From assembly GCF_004117875.1 (NCBI RefSeq), contig NZ_RAHW01000001.1, positions 806,001 through 870,000 on the forward strand: a stretch of 64,000 bases of DNA, given 5' to 3'. Shown here piece by piece: positions 1 to 11,310 of the stretch (position 1 is its first letter; the number at the start of each line of letters is the position of its first letter). The stretch comes from Geomonas oryzae (GTDB taxonomy: Bacteria > Desulfobacterota > Desulfuromonadia > Geobacterales > Geobacteraceae). A program made the position numbers and the translations under genes. Under the pieces are notes generated by a model that saw nothing but the letters and a program-made list of their open reading frames with translations, was not told the DNA's origin and did not search any database.

Positions 1-938
1 ATCTTGCCGTCCTTCAGGAAGGTGATCACGGCCGAGGCGGCGACCTCGATGAAGCGGCGGTAACGCTCGTCCGCCTCACGCGACTGCACCGTGCGGCGTG
101 AAAGCTCGTCCATCAGGTCGTCGAAGGCCCCGATGAGCATGCCGATCTCGTCGTGAGACTTCTGCGGAAGTTTCTCCTCAAAGTTCCCCGTCCTGGTGAC
201 GTTGATGATCGCAGCGGAGAGAAGGCGGACCGGCTCGATGATGAGCCGGCTCATGATGAACGCCATGACGATGGTGACGATGAGGAAGACGGCGCCGCGC
301 GCCATCATGTCGAGTTTCAGGTTCGCGCCGAGCTGGGCGTAGAGGTCCTTGACCGGTACGGTGACCGATACGGCACCGATCACCTCGCCCACCTTGTAGT
401 TGTAGGAATAGTGGCCGGGGGGGAAGCGTTTTCTGACGAAGTCCGGGGCGCTTTGGTAGCTGCCGTGGCACTCGAGGCAGGAGGCGGTTGCGCGCATCGG
501 CAGCAGGTAGCGGAAGACGCTGGAGTCGCCGCTTTCCACGATGCCGTAGGACTCGGCGGCGGGCTGGGTGATGAACTTGGTGAGTTGGGCGGTCTCGTAA
601 GCGTCCGGGCGGTTTTCCGGGTTGCGGTAACGCAAGGAGACCTGGCGCACGTAGAACTTGCTGTTCTGGGTGACCCGTCTCGCCACCTGGGTTGCCACCA
701 CCTGCGGGACGAGGCCGTAGTTGCGTTCCGGTTCGTCCTTCACCACCGACGACATGTACTCCCGCGTTTCGATCAACTGAGTCGCCAGGCTGCGTGCGTT
801 ATCCACCGCGAAGCGGAGGATGAACTCTTTCTGGCGCTGGTAGGTGAAGATGCCGGTGGCGAGGAGGAGAGCTATCAGAAGCAGCGACATGAGTCCGAAG
901 AACTTGCTGCGGATGGACAAATCTGAGGGGCGGGGCAT
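1..938 (-). CDS. DUF3365-HAMP-PAS membrane sensor protein (3' end outside window)
   Basis: The gene runs leftward off the window, so about 312 residues from the N-terminus are visible. The start is an ATG with an AGGAGG box about 5 bases upstream. Order: a short cytoplasmic tail, a membrane helix near residues 13-32, a periplasmic DUF3365/Tll0287-like domain with one heme motif CLECH at 154-158, a second helix near 213-233, a HAMP linker from about 234-283 and the beginning of a PAS domain from about 291. The family senses periplasmic ligands or redox state, usually through covalently bound heme c. The output domain is not visible, so it could be a histidine kinase, a diguanylate cyclase or a chemoreceptor. 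The triheme cytochrome gene lies upstream on the same strand, separated by a terminator. Confidence 0.85.
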   Translation of the reverse strand, partial: MPRPSDLSIRSKFFGLMSLLLIALLLATGIFTYQRQKEFILRFAVDNARSLATQLIETREYMSSVVKDEPERNYGLVPQVVATQVARRVTQNSKFYVRQVSLRYRNPENRPDAYETAQLTKFITQPAAESYGIVESGDSSVFRYLLPMRATASCLECHGSYQSAPDFVRKRFPPGHYSYNYKVGEVIGAVSVTVPVKDLYAQLGANLKLDMMARGAVFLIVTIVMAFIMSRLIIEPVRLLSAAIINVTRTGNFEEKLPQKSHDEIGMLIGAFDDLMDELSRRTVQSREADERYRRFIEVAASAVITFLKDGK

Positions 939-998
939 GTATCCTCCTGAAATCCATGGCACTAAAGTCCCAAGTATAACGGAGGAGGTGCGAACTGC

Positions 999-1035
999 AA
1001 AAAAAAGCCCCATCCGCGGAGGGGCCGGACGGGGC
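999..1035 (-). terminator. Rho-independent terminator of the triheme cytochrome gene
   Basis: On the minus strand an imperfect GC-rich hairpin (outer arms GCCCC/GGGGC) is followed by eight T residues. It lies after the cytochrome stop codon and before the start of the sensor gene, so the two are probably separate transcription units. Confidence 0.75.
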
Positions 1036-1087
1036 AAAAAGAGTGTTTGTGGGGTTTTAACGTAGAACGCAGAACGTAGAACGTCCG

Positions 1088-1336
1088 TTATTTCTTGTGG
1101 CACTCGAAGCAGATCTCTTCGGTCTCGCGGCGCTTGATCTGGGCGGCCTTGTCCTTGGGGACCCCTTTGCCCATCAGCTTCTCGCCCATCTTGTGACAGT
1201 CGAAGCAGTTTCTCCCCTTCAGTGCCTTGTGCATCTTGACCATCGCCGGGTTTTTGCTGTGACAGACGTTGCACTCGAAGCCATAGGCGGCGCCGGCGCT
1301 GAGTGACAGCAGCAGAACGGGAATCAGTTTCTTCAT
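1088..1336 (-). CDS. small periplasmic triheme c-type cytochrome
   Basis: An 82-residue protein with a Sec signal peptide (MKK start, hydrophobic core, likely cleavage near residue 19) and three heme c motifs: CNVCH at 22-26, CFDCH at 44-48 and CFECH at 76-80. The mature protein of about 63 residues is of PpcA-like size, but the motif spacing and context are different; it resembles the small triheme cytochrome encoded beside the parA region in Geobacter. The likely role is periplasmic electron transfer between inner-membrane and outer-membrane redox proteins. The gene is divergent from parA; an FNR-type palindrome lies 74 bp upstream of the ATG. Heme attachment sites are seen directly; the partner is unknown. 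Confidence 0.9.
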   Translation of the reverse strand: MKKLIPVLLLSLSAGAAYGFECNVCHSKNPAMVKMHKALKGRNCFDCHKMGEKLMGKGVPKDKAAQIKRRETEEICFECHKK

Positions 1337-1409
1337 GGGAGGCCCCTTCGTTTTTCAGGTTTCTATCCAGCTTCAGCGCGGGCAGCATAAACCCTTGCCT
1401 GCGTGGGCG

Positions 1410-1427
1410 CCTTGACCAAAGTCAAGG
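1410..1427. promoter_or_regulatory. FNR/Dnr-type palindrome between the cytochrome gene and parA
   Basis: The sequence CCTTGAC-CAAA-GTCAAGG is a perfect 7-bp inverted repeat with a 4-bp centre. It contains TTGAC-N4-GTCAA, which closely matches operators of the CRP/FNR superfamily. It lies 74 bp upstream of the cytochrome start and 115 bp upstream of parA. A second hairpin (arms AGGAAGCG/CGCTTCCT) follows at 1425-1447. Which gene is controlled is not determined. Confidence 0.5.
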
Positions 1428-1541
1428 AAGCGGCGGCTTCGCTTCCTGAGAAAACGCTTTTCATAGCCCCGTCAGTATGGTAGTTTTCCATGCTTTGCAT
1501 TGTGGGAAAGACTCGGATCATTCACAAATCGAGAAGAAATC

Positions 1542-2315
1542 ATGGCTAAGATCATCTGTGTGGCGAATCAAAAGGGTGGGGTGGGCAAGACCACGACGGC
1601 GGTGAACCTGGCAGCATCTCTGGCCGTTGCCGAGCGGCGCGTCCTCCTGGTGGACATGGACCCGCAGGGGAACGCGGGAAGCGGCGTGGGCGCCGATAAG
1701 GATGTCCTCGAAGAGAGCATCTACGATGCCCTGATCAACGATGCACCCGCAGCGCGCATCGTGCTGAAGACGGAACTCCCCTACCTGCACCTGTTCCCGG
1801 CCACCTCCGACCTCGCCGGCGCCGAGCTGGAACTCGTGAGCGTGACCGACCGCGAGAGGAAGCTGAAGAAGATTCTCGATTCCCTCGCCGGCTCCTACGA
1901 CTACATCTTCATCGACTGCCCTCCTTCGCTGAACCTCTTGACCATCAACGCGATGACCGCGGCGCACTCCGTGCTGATCCCGCTGCAGTGCGAGTTCTAC
2001 GCGATGGAAGGGCTCTCGCAGATACTGAAGACCATCAACCTGATCCAGCAGGGGCTGAACAAGTCGCTCGCCATCGAGGGGATCCTCCTCACCATGTTCG
2101 ACGCGAGGAACAACCTCTCGCGCCAGGTCGGCGAGGAGATCCGGACCCACTTCCCCAGGGAGACCATGCAGACCGTCATCCCGAGGAACGTGAGGCTCTC
2201 CGAGGCGCCGTCGCACGGCAAGCCGATCTGCCTGTACGACATCACCTCGAAGGGGGCGACGAGCTACATGGATCTGGCCAAGGAAATAATCGCGCGCGAG
2301 GTGTCGCATGGTTAA
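1542..2315 (+). CDS. parA: chromosome-partitioning ATPase ParA (Soj)
   Basis: A 257-residue ParA/MinD-type P-loop ATPase. The deviant Walker A motif KGGVGKTT is at residues 11-18, followed by a DMDPQGN motif and FIDCPPS. The ATG at 1542 is preferred over an upstream GTG because family members begin right before the first beta strand ([13 protein letters not shown]). ParA binds DNA non-specifically as an ATP dimer and moves ParB-parS complexes during origin segregation. The gene overlaps parB by 8 bp, so the two are translationally coupled. The usual rsmG/mnmG neighbours are absent within the window; instead a cytochrome gene lies divergently upstream. Confidence 0.96.
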   Translation: MAKIICVANQKGGVGKTTTAVNLAASLAVAERRVLLVDMDPQGNAGSGVGADKDVLEESIYDALINDAPAARIVLKTELPYLHLFPATSDLAGAELELVSVTDRERKLKKILDSLAGSYDYIFIDCPPSLNLLTINAMTAAHSVLIPLQCEFYAMEGLSQILKTINLIQQGLNKSLAIEGILLTMFDARNNLSRQVGEEIRTHFPRETMQTVIPRNVRLSEAPSHGKPICLYDITSKGATSYMDLAKEIIAREVSHG

Positions 2316-3147
2316 GAAAATGGGACTCGGCAAGGGGATGGGGGCGCTGCTCCCGGTCGTGGAGGACCACGGCAAGAAGTACTTCTCCTGCCCGATCGAA
2401 GAGATCAAACCGAACAAGGAACAGCCGAGAAAGACCTTCGTCAACGAGAAGCTTGAGGAACTGGCCGCCTCCATCAGGGAGAAGGGGATCATCCAGCCCC
2501 TCGTGGTGGTCAAGAAGGCGGGGCACTACGAGCTGATCGCCGGCGAGCGCCGCTGGCGTGCGGCCCAGAAGGCGGGGCTCAGGGAAGTCCCGGTGGTGAT
2601 CCAGGACGTCTCCGAGGAGACTGCCCTGGAGATGGCGCTCATCGAGAACATCCAGCGCGAGGACCTGAACGCGGTCGAGGAGGCCGAGGCCTACCACGCC
2701 CTTTTGGAGCGTTTCTCGCTTTCCCAGGAGGAGCTTGCGAAGAGGGTCGGCAAGGAACGCTCGACCATCGCGAACGCCCTGCGTCTTCTGCGCCTTCCGG
2801 TGGAGATCAAGCGCGACGTCGCGGAGGACCGCATCTCCATGGGGCACGCGCGTGCGCTTTTGACCTTGGAGGACGCCGAGGAGCAGAAGGCGGTGCGCGA
2901 CGAGATCGTGAAGGGGCATCTGTCGGTGCGCGAGACCGAGGCGCTCGTTAAGCGCAGGAAGGCGGGCCCGCCGAAGAAGGCGGCGAAGCCGTCGCTCGAC
3001 CCGGACCAGAAGGATCTCGTCGAGCGCATGCAGCGCCATTTCGCCGCCAAGGTCGCGCTCAAGCGCTCCGGGCGCGGCGGGAAGCTGGAGATCAGCTTCG
3101 GCGACATGAAGGAGCTGACCCGCATCGTGGAGCTTTTGAACCTCTAA
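2308..3147 (+). CDS. parB: chromosome-partitioning protein ParB (Spo0J)
   Basis: A 279-residue ParB with the usual order: an N-terminal ParA-interacting segment ([11 protein letters not shown]), a CTPase/ParB domain with the GERRWRA box near residue 75, a helix-turn-helix for parS near 145-165, and a C-terminal dimerisation domain from about 235. It nucleates at parS, spreads as a CTP-loaded clamp and stimulates ParA. The start overlaps the end of parA; a second in-frame ATG four codons later (MGLGKG) is an alternative. I saw no parS-like palindrome in the immediate vicinity. Confidence 0.96.
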   Translation: MVKKMGLGKGMGALLPVVEDHGKKYFSCPIEEIKPNKEQPRKTFVNEKLEELAASIREKGIIQPLVVVKKAGHYELIAGERRWRAAQKAGLREVPVVIQDVSEETALEMALIENIQREDLNAVEEAEAYHALLERFSLSQEELAKRVGKERSTIANALRLLRLPVEIKRDVAEDRISMGHARALLTLEDAEEQKAVRDEIVKGHLSVRETEALVKRRKAGPPKKAAKPSLDPDQKDLVERMQRHFAAKVALKRSGRGGKLEISFGDMKELTRIVELLNL

Positions 3148-3165
3148 GTGGGTGTGGTCCCCATC

Positions 3166-3277
3166 TCCCAAATCCCCGCCCCCGGAGGGGGAGGGTCAGG
3201 GAGGGGGCGCGCAGCGGCTTTGTTCCGGCTTCCCCCCTCCCAACCTCCCCCCTCCGGGGGGAGGAGTTAGGGCGTGC
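3166..3277. repeat. GC-rich palindromic intergenic repeat
   Basis: After parB there are two blocks of C-runs and G-runs, built as CCCCTCCGGGGGGAGG-type palindromes separated by a GC-rich spacer. Related elements occur at 29908, 35640 and 41366. They are non-coding and could form hairpins on either strand, resembling REP-type dispersed elements. The rest of the gap to 3480 shows no gene I can support. Confidence 0.55.
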
Positions 3278-3480
3278 CATGTGAGAAGTCGCTCCTTCCT
3301 TTTTCCTCAGTAGCACCTGCCGTACCTGTTTCAGATTCACTACCCATTGGGTAGCAGTTCCGAACGTCGTTCCAAATGTCATACACGATCCTGTCTACAA
3401 AACCCGCGCTAACTCTCGGTTCACGTCCTTGAGACCGCTTCCGGGTGGTCCGATTGGTCCAGTGGTACAGCCACAAGACA

Positions 3481-3510
3481 TTGATGTTTGGCCTTGTCAA
3501 AGTGTATACA
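3481..3510 (+). promoter_or_regulatory. candidate sigma-70 promoter of the atp operon
   Basis: TTGATG and TATACA are separated by 18 bp, about 130 bp upstream of the first atp gene. A second -35-like TTGACA lies at 3537-3542 with only a weak -10 at the right distance. The sequence here is AT-rich compared with its surroundings, as expected for a promoter. Confidence 0.45.
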
Positions 3511-3556
3511 ATTCTTCGCACAAACGGATAAATCGCTTGACACAAAAAGCATTTAT

Positions 3557-3570
3557 GTGATAGCAATCAC
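3557..3570. promoter_or_regulatory. CRP/HcpR-type palindrome upstream of the atp operon
   Basis: GTGA-TAGCAA-TCAC is a perfect GTGA-N6-TCAC site, the form recognised by CRP-type regulators and by the HcpR group. It overlaps the expected -10 position of the TTGACA element at 3537, so binding could repress that promoter. The regulator is not identified. Confidence 0.45.
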
Positions 3571-3598
3571 CTGTTTTGCGCGGACCCCAAACAGAGTC

Positions 3599-3616
3599 AA
3601 AGGCGTATACGCCTTT
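3599..3616. promoter_or_regulatory. 18-bp perfect palindrome in the atp leader
   Basis: AAAGGCGTATACGCCTTT is its own reverse complement. It lies 26 bp before the first atp start codon, downstream of the candidate promoters. It could be an operator for a dimeric regulator. As RNA it would form a hairpin just upstream of the ribosome-binding site, but with essentially no loop, so a DNA role is more likely. Confidence 0.4.
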
Positions 3617-3642
3617 AAAAATGTTCGAATAGAGGTGGTTTG

Positions 3643-4068
3643 GTGATCAATTTAGACATCGCATTTGTATTCCAGCTGGTGAACTTCCTGGTGCTGGTAC
3701 TGCTCCTGAACGTCTTCCTCTATAAGCCGCTCAGGAAACAGCTCGCCGACCGCGCCGCCCAGGTCGCCGGGGCGAAGCAGAAGAGCGCCGAGGTTGACAG
3801 GGAGGTCCAGGAGAAGCTGGCCGCTTACGAGGCACGCATGCGCGAGATCCGCGCCGGCGCCGCCGACGAGCGCGGGGCTCTGAAGAAGGAGGCCCAGCAG
3901 CAGGAGGCCGCCATCCTCGACAAGGCCCGTGCCGAGGCTACCGAGTCCCTGGCTTCCATCAAGGCGAAGGTCGCCAAGGAGGCGGAGGAAGCACGCCGCG
4001 TCCTGACCGCGAGCGCCGAGACCCTGTCCGCTGAAATCTGTGAAAAAGTTCTGGGGAGGAGCCTGTAG
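3643..4068 (+). CDS. atpX: ATP synthase Fo subunit b' (AtpX type)
   Basis: About 141 residues: one N-terminal membrane helix (residues 5-25) followed by a long charged Ala/Glu/Lys-rich coiled coil, the standard form of a b/b' stator subunit. It is the first gene of the operon and is followed by a second b-type gene, so the peripheral stalk is probably a b/b' heterodimer. The start is chosen at GTG 3643, 4 bases after AGGTGG; a TTG three bases earlier is the alternative. Subunits a and c are not in this operon, a split arrangement known in Geobacter. Confidence 0.88.
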   Translation: MINLDIAFVFQLVNFLVLVLLLNVFLYKPLRKQLADRAAQVAGAKQKSAEVDREVQEKLAAYEARMREIRAGAADERGALKKEAQQQEAAILDKARAEATESLASIKAKVAKEAEEARRVLTASAETLSAEICEKVLGRSL

Positions 4069-4069
4069 C

Positions 4070-4666
4070 ATGAAGAAACGTACCCTGGTTTATACCCTCT
4101 CCGTCAGCGCCCTCGTCCTCGGCCTGGCCGCCATGGGCTTCGCCCAGGAGGCTGCCGAAGGCGGTCACCATGCGAACTCCGGCGCCCAGATGAAGGACTT
4201 CATGTGGCGCTGCATCGACTTCGCCGCCCTCGTCGCCATCGCCGTCTGGGCCCTCAAGAAGGCCGACGTGAAGGGGACCCTGGCCGCTCGCCGCGAAGGG
4301 ATCGAGAAGACCCTCAAGGAAGCCGTCGAGGCGAAGGAAGCCGCCGAGAAGAAGTTCGCCGAGTACTCCACGCGTCTGGACGAGGCCAACAAGGAGATCG
4401 AGGTGATCTCGGCCAACATGAAGCGTGAAGGCGAACTCGAGAAGGAACGCATCATCGCCGAGGCTAAAGAGGCCGCCGCCCGCATCAAGGCTCAGGCCGA
4501 GGCCGCCGCCGAGCAGGAAGTCCTCAAGGCGAAAGACGAGCTCCGCGCCGAGGCCGCACGCCTCGCGGTCGAACTGGCCGAGCAGAAGATCAAGCAGAAC
4601 ATTGCAAAAGGCGACCAGGACAAGCTGGTGGGCGACTATATCTCGAAGGTGGTGACTCTACATTGA
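4070..4666 (+). CDS. atpF: ATP synthase Fo subunit b
   Basis: A 198-residue stator subunit. The first 23 residues look like a signal peptide or extra membrane segment ending in FAQ; then comes a short His-containing stretch, the usual membrane helix (about residues 43-60) and a long coiled coil from about 65. The ATG at 4070 follows the stop of the b' gene by one base and has GGGGAGGA upstream, so it is preferred to the in-frame ATG at 4040. The extra N-terminal hydrophobic segment makes it longer than a classic 156-residue b subunit. Its end overlaps the atpH start. Confidence 0.9.
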   Translation: MKKRTLVYTLSVSALVLGLAAMGFAQEAAEGGHHANSGAQMKDFMWRCIDFAALVAIAVWALKKADVKGTLAARREGIEKTLKEAVEAKEAAEKKFAEYSTRLDEANKEIEVISANMKREGELEKERIIAEAKEAAARIKAQAEAAAEQEVLKAKDELRAEAARLAVELAEQKIKQNIAKGDQDKLVGDYISKVVTLH

Positions 4667-5205
4667 GTACTAACGCTATTGCCAAACGTTACGCCAAGGC
4701 ACTCGTGCAGATTGGCTCGGAAGCAGGGAGCGTGGAAGGGTTCAACGGCGAACTGTCCCGCTTCAGCTCTGTCCTGACCGACAGCAACGAGCTTTCCGCA
4801 ATCTTTGCGAACCCGGCCTACGGCATCGAAGAGAAGAAAGAGATCCTCAAGGACCTGGTGGCCAAGCTCTCCATCTCCCCGATGATCTCCAACCTGCTCA
4901 TGCTCCTCCTCGAGCGCAGCCGCATCTCGGTGCTGCCGCAGATCGCGGAGAGCTACGGCGTCTTCGCCGACGAGCTTTCCGGCGTGATCCGTCCGACCCT
5001 CTCCTCCGGGCTGCCGCTCGACGCGGCGCAGGTCGAGGAGATCAAGGGGGCGCTCGCCAAGTCGACGGGGAAAAAGGTTGAACTGAAGGTTGTGGTCGAT
5101 CCGGCGCTCATCGGCGGCGTGGTCACCCAGATCGGCGATAAAGTCTTCGACGGCTCGGTAAGGACACAGTTAGCTAACATTCAGGATATATTACAGAAGG
5201 GGTGA
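4663..5205 (+). CDS. atpH: ATP synthase F1 subunit delta
   Basis: A 180-residue OSCP/delta protein that connects the peripheral stalk to the top of the alpha3beta3 head. It starts with [14 protein letters not shown], typical of the family, and ends with the conserved segment around PALIGG and GDKVFDGS. The start codon is TTG, overlapping the TGA of atpF (TTGA), which implies translational coupling. Confidence 0.95.
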   Translation: MSTNAIAKRYAKALVQIGSEAGSVEGFNGELSRFSSVLTDSNELSAIFANPAYGIEEKKEILKDLVAKLSISPMISNLLMLLLERSRISVLPQIAESYGVFADELSGVIRPTLSSGLPLDAAQVEEIKGALAKSTGKKVELKVVVDPALIGGVVTQIGDKVFDGSVRTQLANIQDILQKG

Positions 5206-5214
5206 GACGGTTCT

Positions 5215-6723
<1,509 letters not shown>

Positions 6724-6743
6724 ACCAAGGACGGACTTAGCGA

Positions 6744-7607
<864 letters not shown>

Positions 7608-7616
7608 CACTTATAA

Positions 7617-9071
<1,455 letters not shown>

Positions 9072-9165
9072 TTAATCTGGTACGGCTGAAGGTTGAAGGT
9101 TAAGGGGACCGGCTCCGCCAGGTGCCCGTCCCCCTCTCCCGCAACCTTTGCCTCAAGAGGTTTAT

Positions 9166-9582
9166 ATGGCTGAAAAACTGAAGGTTGAACTGGTAACCCC
9201 GTACAAGAAGGTCCTCTCCGAAGAGGTCGACGAGATCACCGCGACCGGTGCTCTTGGCGAGTTCGGCGTCCTTCCGGGCCACGCCCCGTTCCTCACCTCG
9301 CTGAAGATCGGCGAGCTGGCCTACAAAAAGGACGGCGTGCTGCATCACCTGGCGCTCAACTGGGGCTACTTCGAAGTGGAGAACGACCAGGTGACCGTGC
9401 TGGTCGAGACCGCCGAGCGTGCCGACGAGATCGACCTGGAGCGTGCGAAGGCCGCTCTCGGCCGCGCCGAGACCGAGCTCAAGTCGCTCACCCCGGAAGA
9501 CAAGAACTTCCGCATCTACCAGGCCGCTCTCGAGCGCGCCCTGATCAGGGTGCAGGTGGCCGGCAAGGCGGGCGGGCGTTAA
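9166..9582 (+). CDS. atpC: ATP synthase F1 subunit epsilon
   Basis: A 138-residue epsilon subunit: N-terminal beta-sandwich (MAEKLKVELVTPYKKV, GEFGVLPGHAPF) and C-terminal helical hairpin (residues about 90-138) that can inhibit ATP hydrolysis. The start at 9166 follows AGAGG and fits the family; an upstream ATG would add six unrelated residues. It is the last gene of the atp operon, followed by a strong terminator. Confidence 0.96.
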   Translation: MAEKLKVELVTPYKKVLSEEVDEITATGALGEFGVLPGHAPFLTSLKIGELAYKKDGVLHHLALNWGYFEVENDQVTVLVETAERADEIDLERAKAALGRAETELKSLTPEDKNFRIYQAALERALIRVQVAGKAGGR

Positions 9583-9606
9583 GCCTCACGCGACAAGAAA
9601 CAAATG

Positions 9607-9636
9607 AAAAGAGCGGCTCGTCCGCTCTTTTTTTTT
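9607..9636 (+). terminator. Rho-independent terminator of the atp operon
   Basis: AAAGAGCGG and CCGCTCTTT form a 9-bp stem with a small loop, followed directly by a run of nine T residues. It lies 25 bp after the atpC stop codon. Confidence 0.92.
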
Positions 9637-9666
9637 GTCCTGGGAGCGGGTAATCTTAAAGCTTTC

Positions 9667-9790
9667 CGGCTTGGCCCGGCCAAGCGTCCACCGGCGTCCA
9701 CCGGCGTCCGACCCGTCCGACCCGTCTGACTGGTCTGACTTGTCTGACTTGTCTGACTGCCGGAGAAAGCCGGCTTGCCCGGACAAGCCC
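9667..9790. repeat. 9-bp tandem repeat array bracketed by imperfect palindromes
   Basis: Six 9-bp units of the form NNGTCYGAC (ending with TTGTCTGAC twice) run from 9704 to 9757, preceded by two 10-bp units GCGTCCACCG. Copies of an imperfect palindrome CGGCTTG(G)CCCGG(A/C)CAAGC flank the array at about 9667 and 9771. The block lies between the atp terminator and the MATE gene. Similar 9-bp arrays are at 21555 and 25491. Confidence 0.7.
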
Positions 9791-9811
9791 GCAGCAAAGT
9801 ACGAGGCACCC

Positions 9812-11200
9812 ATGCAAGAACCCGGCTACGACCTGCTCAAGAACCCCATCCCCGGGCTGATCCGCAAGATCGCCCTACCGACGAGCATCGGCTATTTCTT
9901 CAACACCATGTTCAACGTGGTGGACACCTTCTACGGCGGGCGGATCTCCACCGACGCCCTGGCGGCGCTCTCCCTTTCCTTCCCTGTCTTCTTTCTGATC
10001 ATCGCCATAGGCGCAGGCATCTCCACCGGGGCCACCGCCCTTATCGGCCACGCTCTCGGGGCGGGAGACCGGGAAGGTGCGCGCCACCTCTCCGGCCAGA
10101 CCGTCTCGTTCGGCCTCGTGCACGGGGTGCTCCTTGCCGTAGTCGGTCTTGTCCTGGCGCCCCTGCTCTTCGACCTGCTGGGCGCGAAGGGGGTCGTCAA
10201 GGACCTTGCCCTTCAGTACATGAACTGCATCTTCACCGGCAGCATCTTCTTCCTGGTGAACTACGTCCTGAACGCGATCCTGAACGCGACCGGGGACAGC
10301 CGCAGTTTCCGCAACTACCTGGTACTCGGCTTCTTCCTGAACCTGGCTCTCGATCCCTGGTTCATGTACGGCGGTTTCGGCATCCCAGCCATGGGACTCC
10401 CCGGCATCGCGTGGGCCACGGTGCTGGTGCAGGCTATCGGCAACGCCTACATGCTGGTGCGGGTGAAACGAGCCGGCATGCTCTCCCGCTTCCGGTTGCG
10501 CGAACTGCTACCGGACCGTCACGCCTACTTCATGCTGGCGAAGCAGGGGTTCCCCTCCAGCCTCAACATGATGACAGTGGCCATCGGCATCTTCGTGATC
10601 ACCTGGTTCGTGGGACGCTTCGGCTCCGACGCGGTGGCGGCCTACGGCATCGCGACGCGCATAGAGCAGATCGCCCTGCTCCCGGTGATGGGGATGAACG
10701 TGGCGACGCTGGCGCTGGTCGCCCAGAACAGCGGCGCACGGCAGTATGAGCGGGTGGTGCTGACCATACGGACGGCGCTGCGCGCCGGCATCATCCTCAT
10801 GACTTTCGGCACCGCGGCCGCCTACCTCTTTGCCGGACCGCTGATGCGGATCTTCAGCAAGGACGCGAAGGTGGTGGCCATCGGCGTCGGTTACCTGCAT
10901 ATCGAGTGCTTCGTCTTCATCGCCTACGTGATCCTTTACACAAGCGTTTCCGTGCTGCAGGGGCTGAAGCGCCCCGTTTTCCCGCTCGTTATCGGGCTCG
11001 CCCGGCAGATCGTCTTCCCGATCCCGGTTTTCTACCTCCTGGCGGATATGCTCGGACTTGGGCTCTCCGGTATCTGGTGGGGTATTCTGCTCGTCACCTG
11101 GGGAGCGGCGCTGATAATCATGGGGTACGTGGTGCGTCTGGCCGCGGCGATGGACGGCGAAAACCTGGAACTGCAAAAGGCTGACGCGCCGGGAGAGTGA
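9812..11200 (+). CDS. MATE-family multidrug/sodium-type efflux transporter
   Basis: A 462-residue inner-membrane protein with about twelve hydrophobic helices arranged as two related halves, the fold of MATE antiporters (NorM/DinF type). Family marks are the helix-1 region PTSIGYFFNTMFNVVDTFYGG and the GAGISTGATALIGHALGAGDREGA segment; only short pieces are quoted here. MATE proteins export drugs or metabolites in exchange for Na+ or H+; the substrate cannot be told from sequence. The ATG at 9812 is chosen because the open frame upstream runs through the tandem repeat array. It is followed closely by the retropepsin-like gene, with no obvious terminator between. Confidence 0.9.
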   Translation: MQEPGYDLLKNPIPGLIRKIALPTSIGYFFNTMFNVVDTFYGGRISTDALAALSLSFPVFFLIIAIGAGISTGATALIGHALGAGDREGARHLSGQTVSFGLVHGVLLAVVGLVLAPLLFDLLGAKGVVKDLALQYMNCIFTGSIFFLVNYVLNAILNATGDSRSFRNYLVLGFFLNLALDPWFMYGGFGIPAMGLPGIAWATVLVQAIGNAYMLVRVKRAGMLSRFRLRELLPDRHAYFMLAKQGFPSSLNMMTVAIGIFVITWFVGRFGSDAVAAYGIATRIEQIALLPVMGMNVATLALVAQNSGARQYERVVLTIRTALRAGIILMTFGTAAAYLFAGPLMRIFSKDAKVVAIGVGYLHIECFVFIAYVILYTSVSVLQGLKRPVFPLVIGLARQIVFPIPVFYLLADMLGLGLSGIWWGILLVTWGAALIIMGYVVRLAAAMDGENLELQKADAPGE

Positions 11201-11310
11201 TCCATTATGGTCTCGGGACGGTAGGCGCTTATTGCGTTAGAATGTCCTGTCGTCACGCGGGTGACGGATGCGGTTCAAACCACTGGACGCGGCAGGTACG
11301 GGTGATCTCC

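Noticed and set aside
3267-3566. Minus-strand frames in the parB-atp gap
   Set aside because: They cover the palindromic repeat and promoter region and show no coding signature.
2308-3643. parS site near parAB
   Set aside because: I looked for the TGTTTCACGTGAAACA-type palindrome and did not see one in or around the genes.
9704-9757. CRISPR-like array
   Set aside because: Units are 9 bp without unique spacers, so this is a short tandem repeat. No cas genes are in the window.
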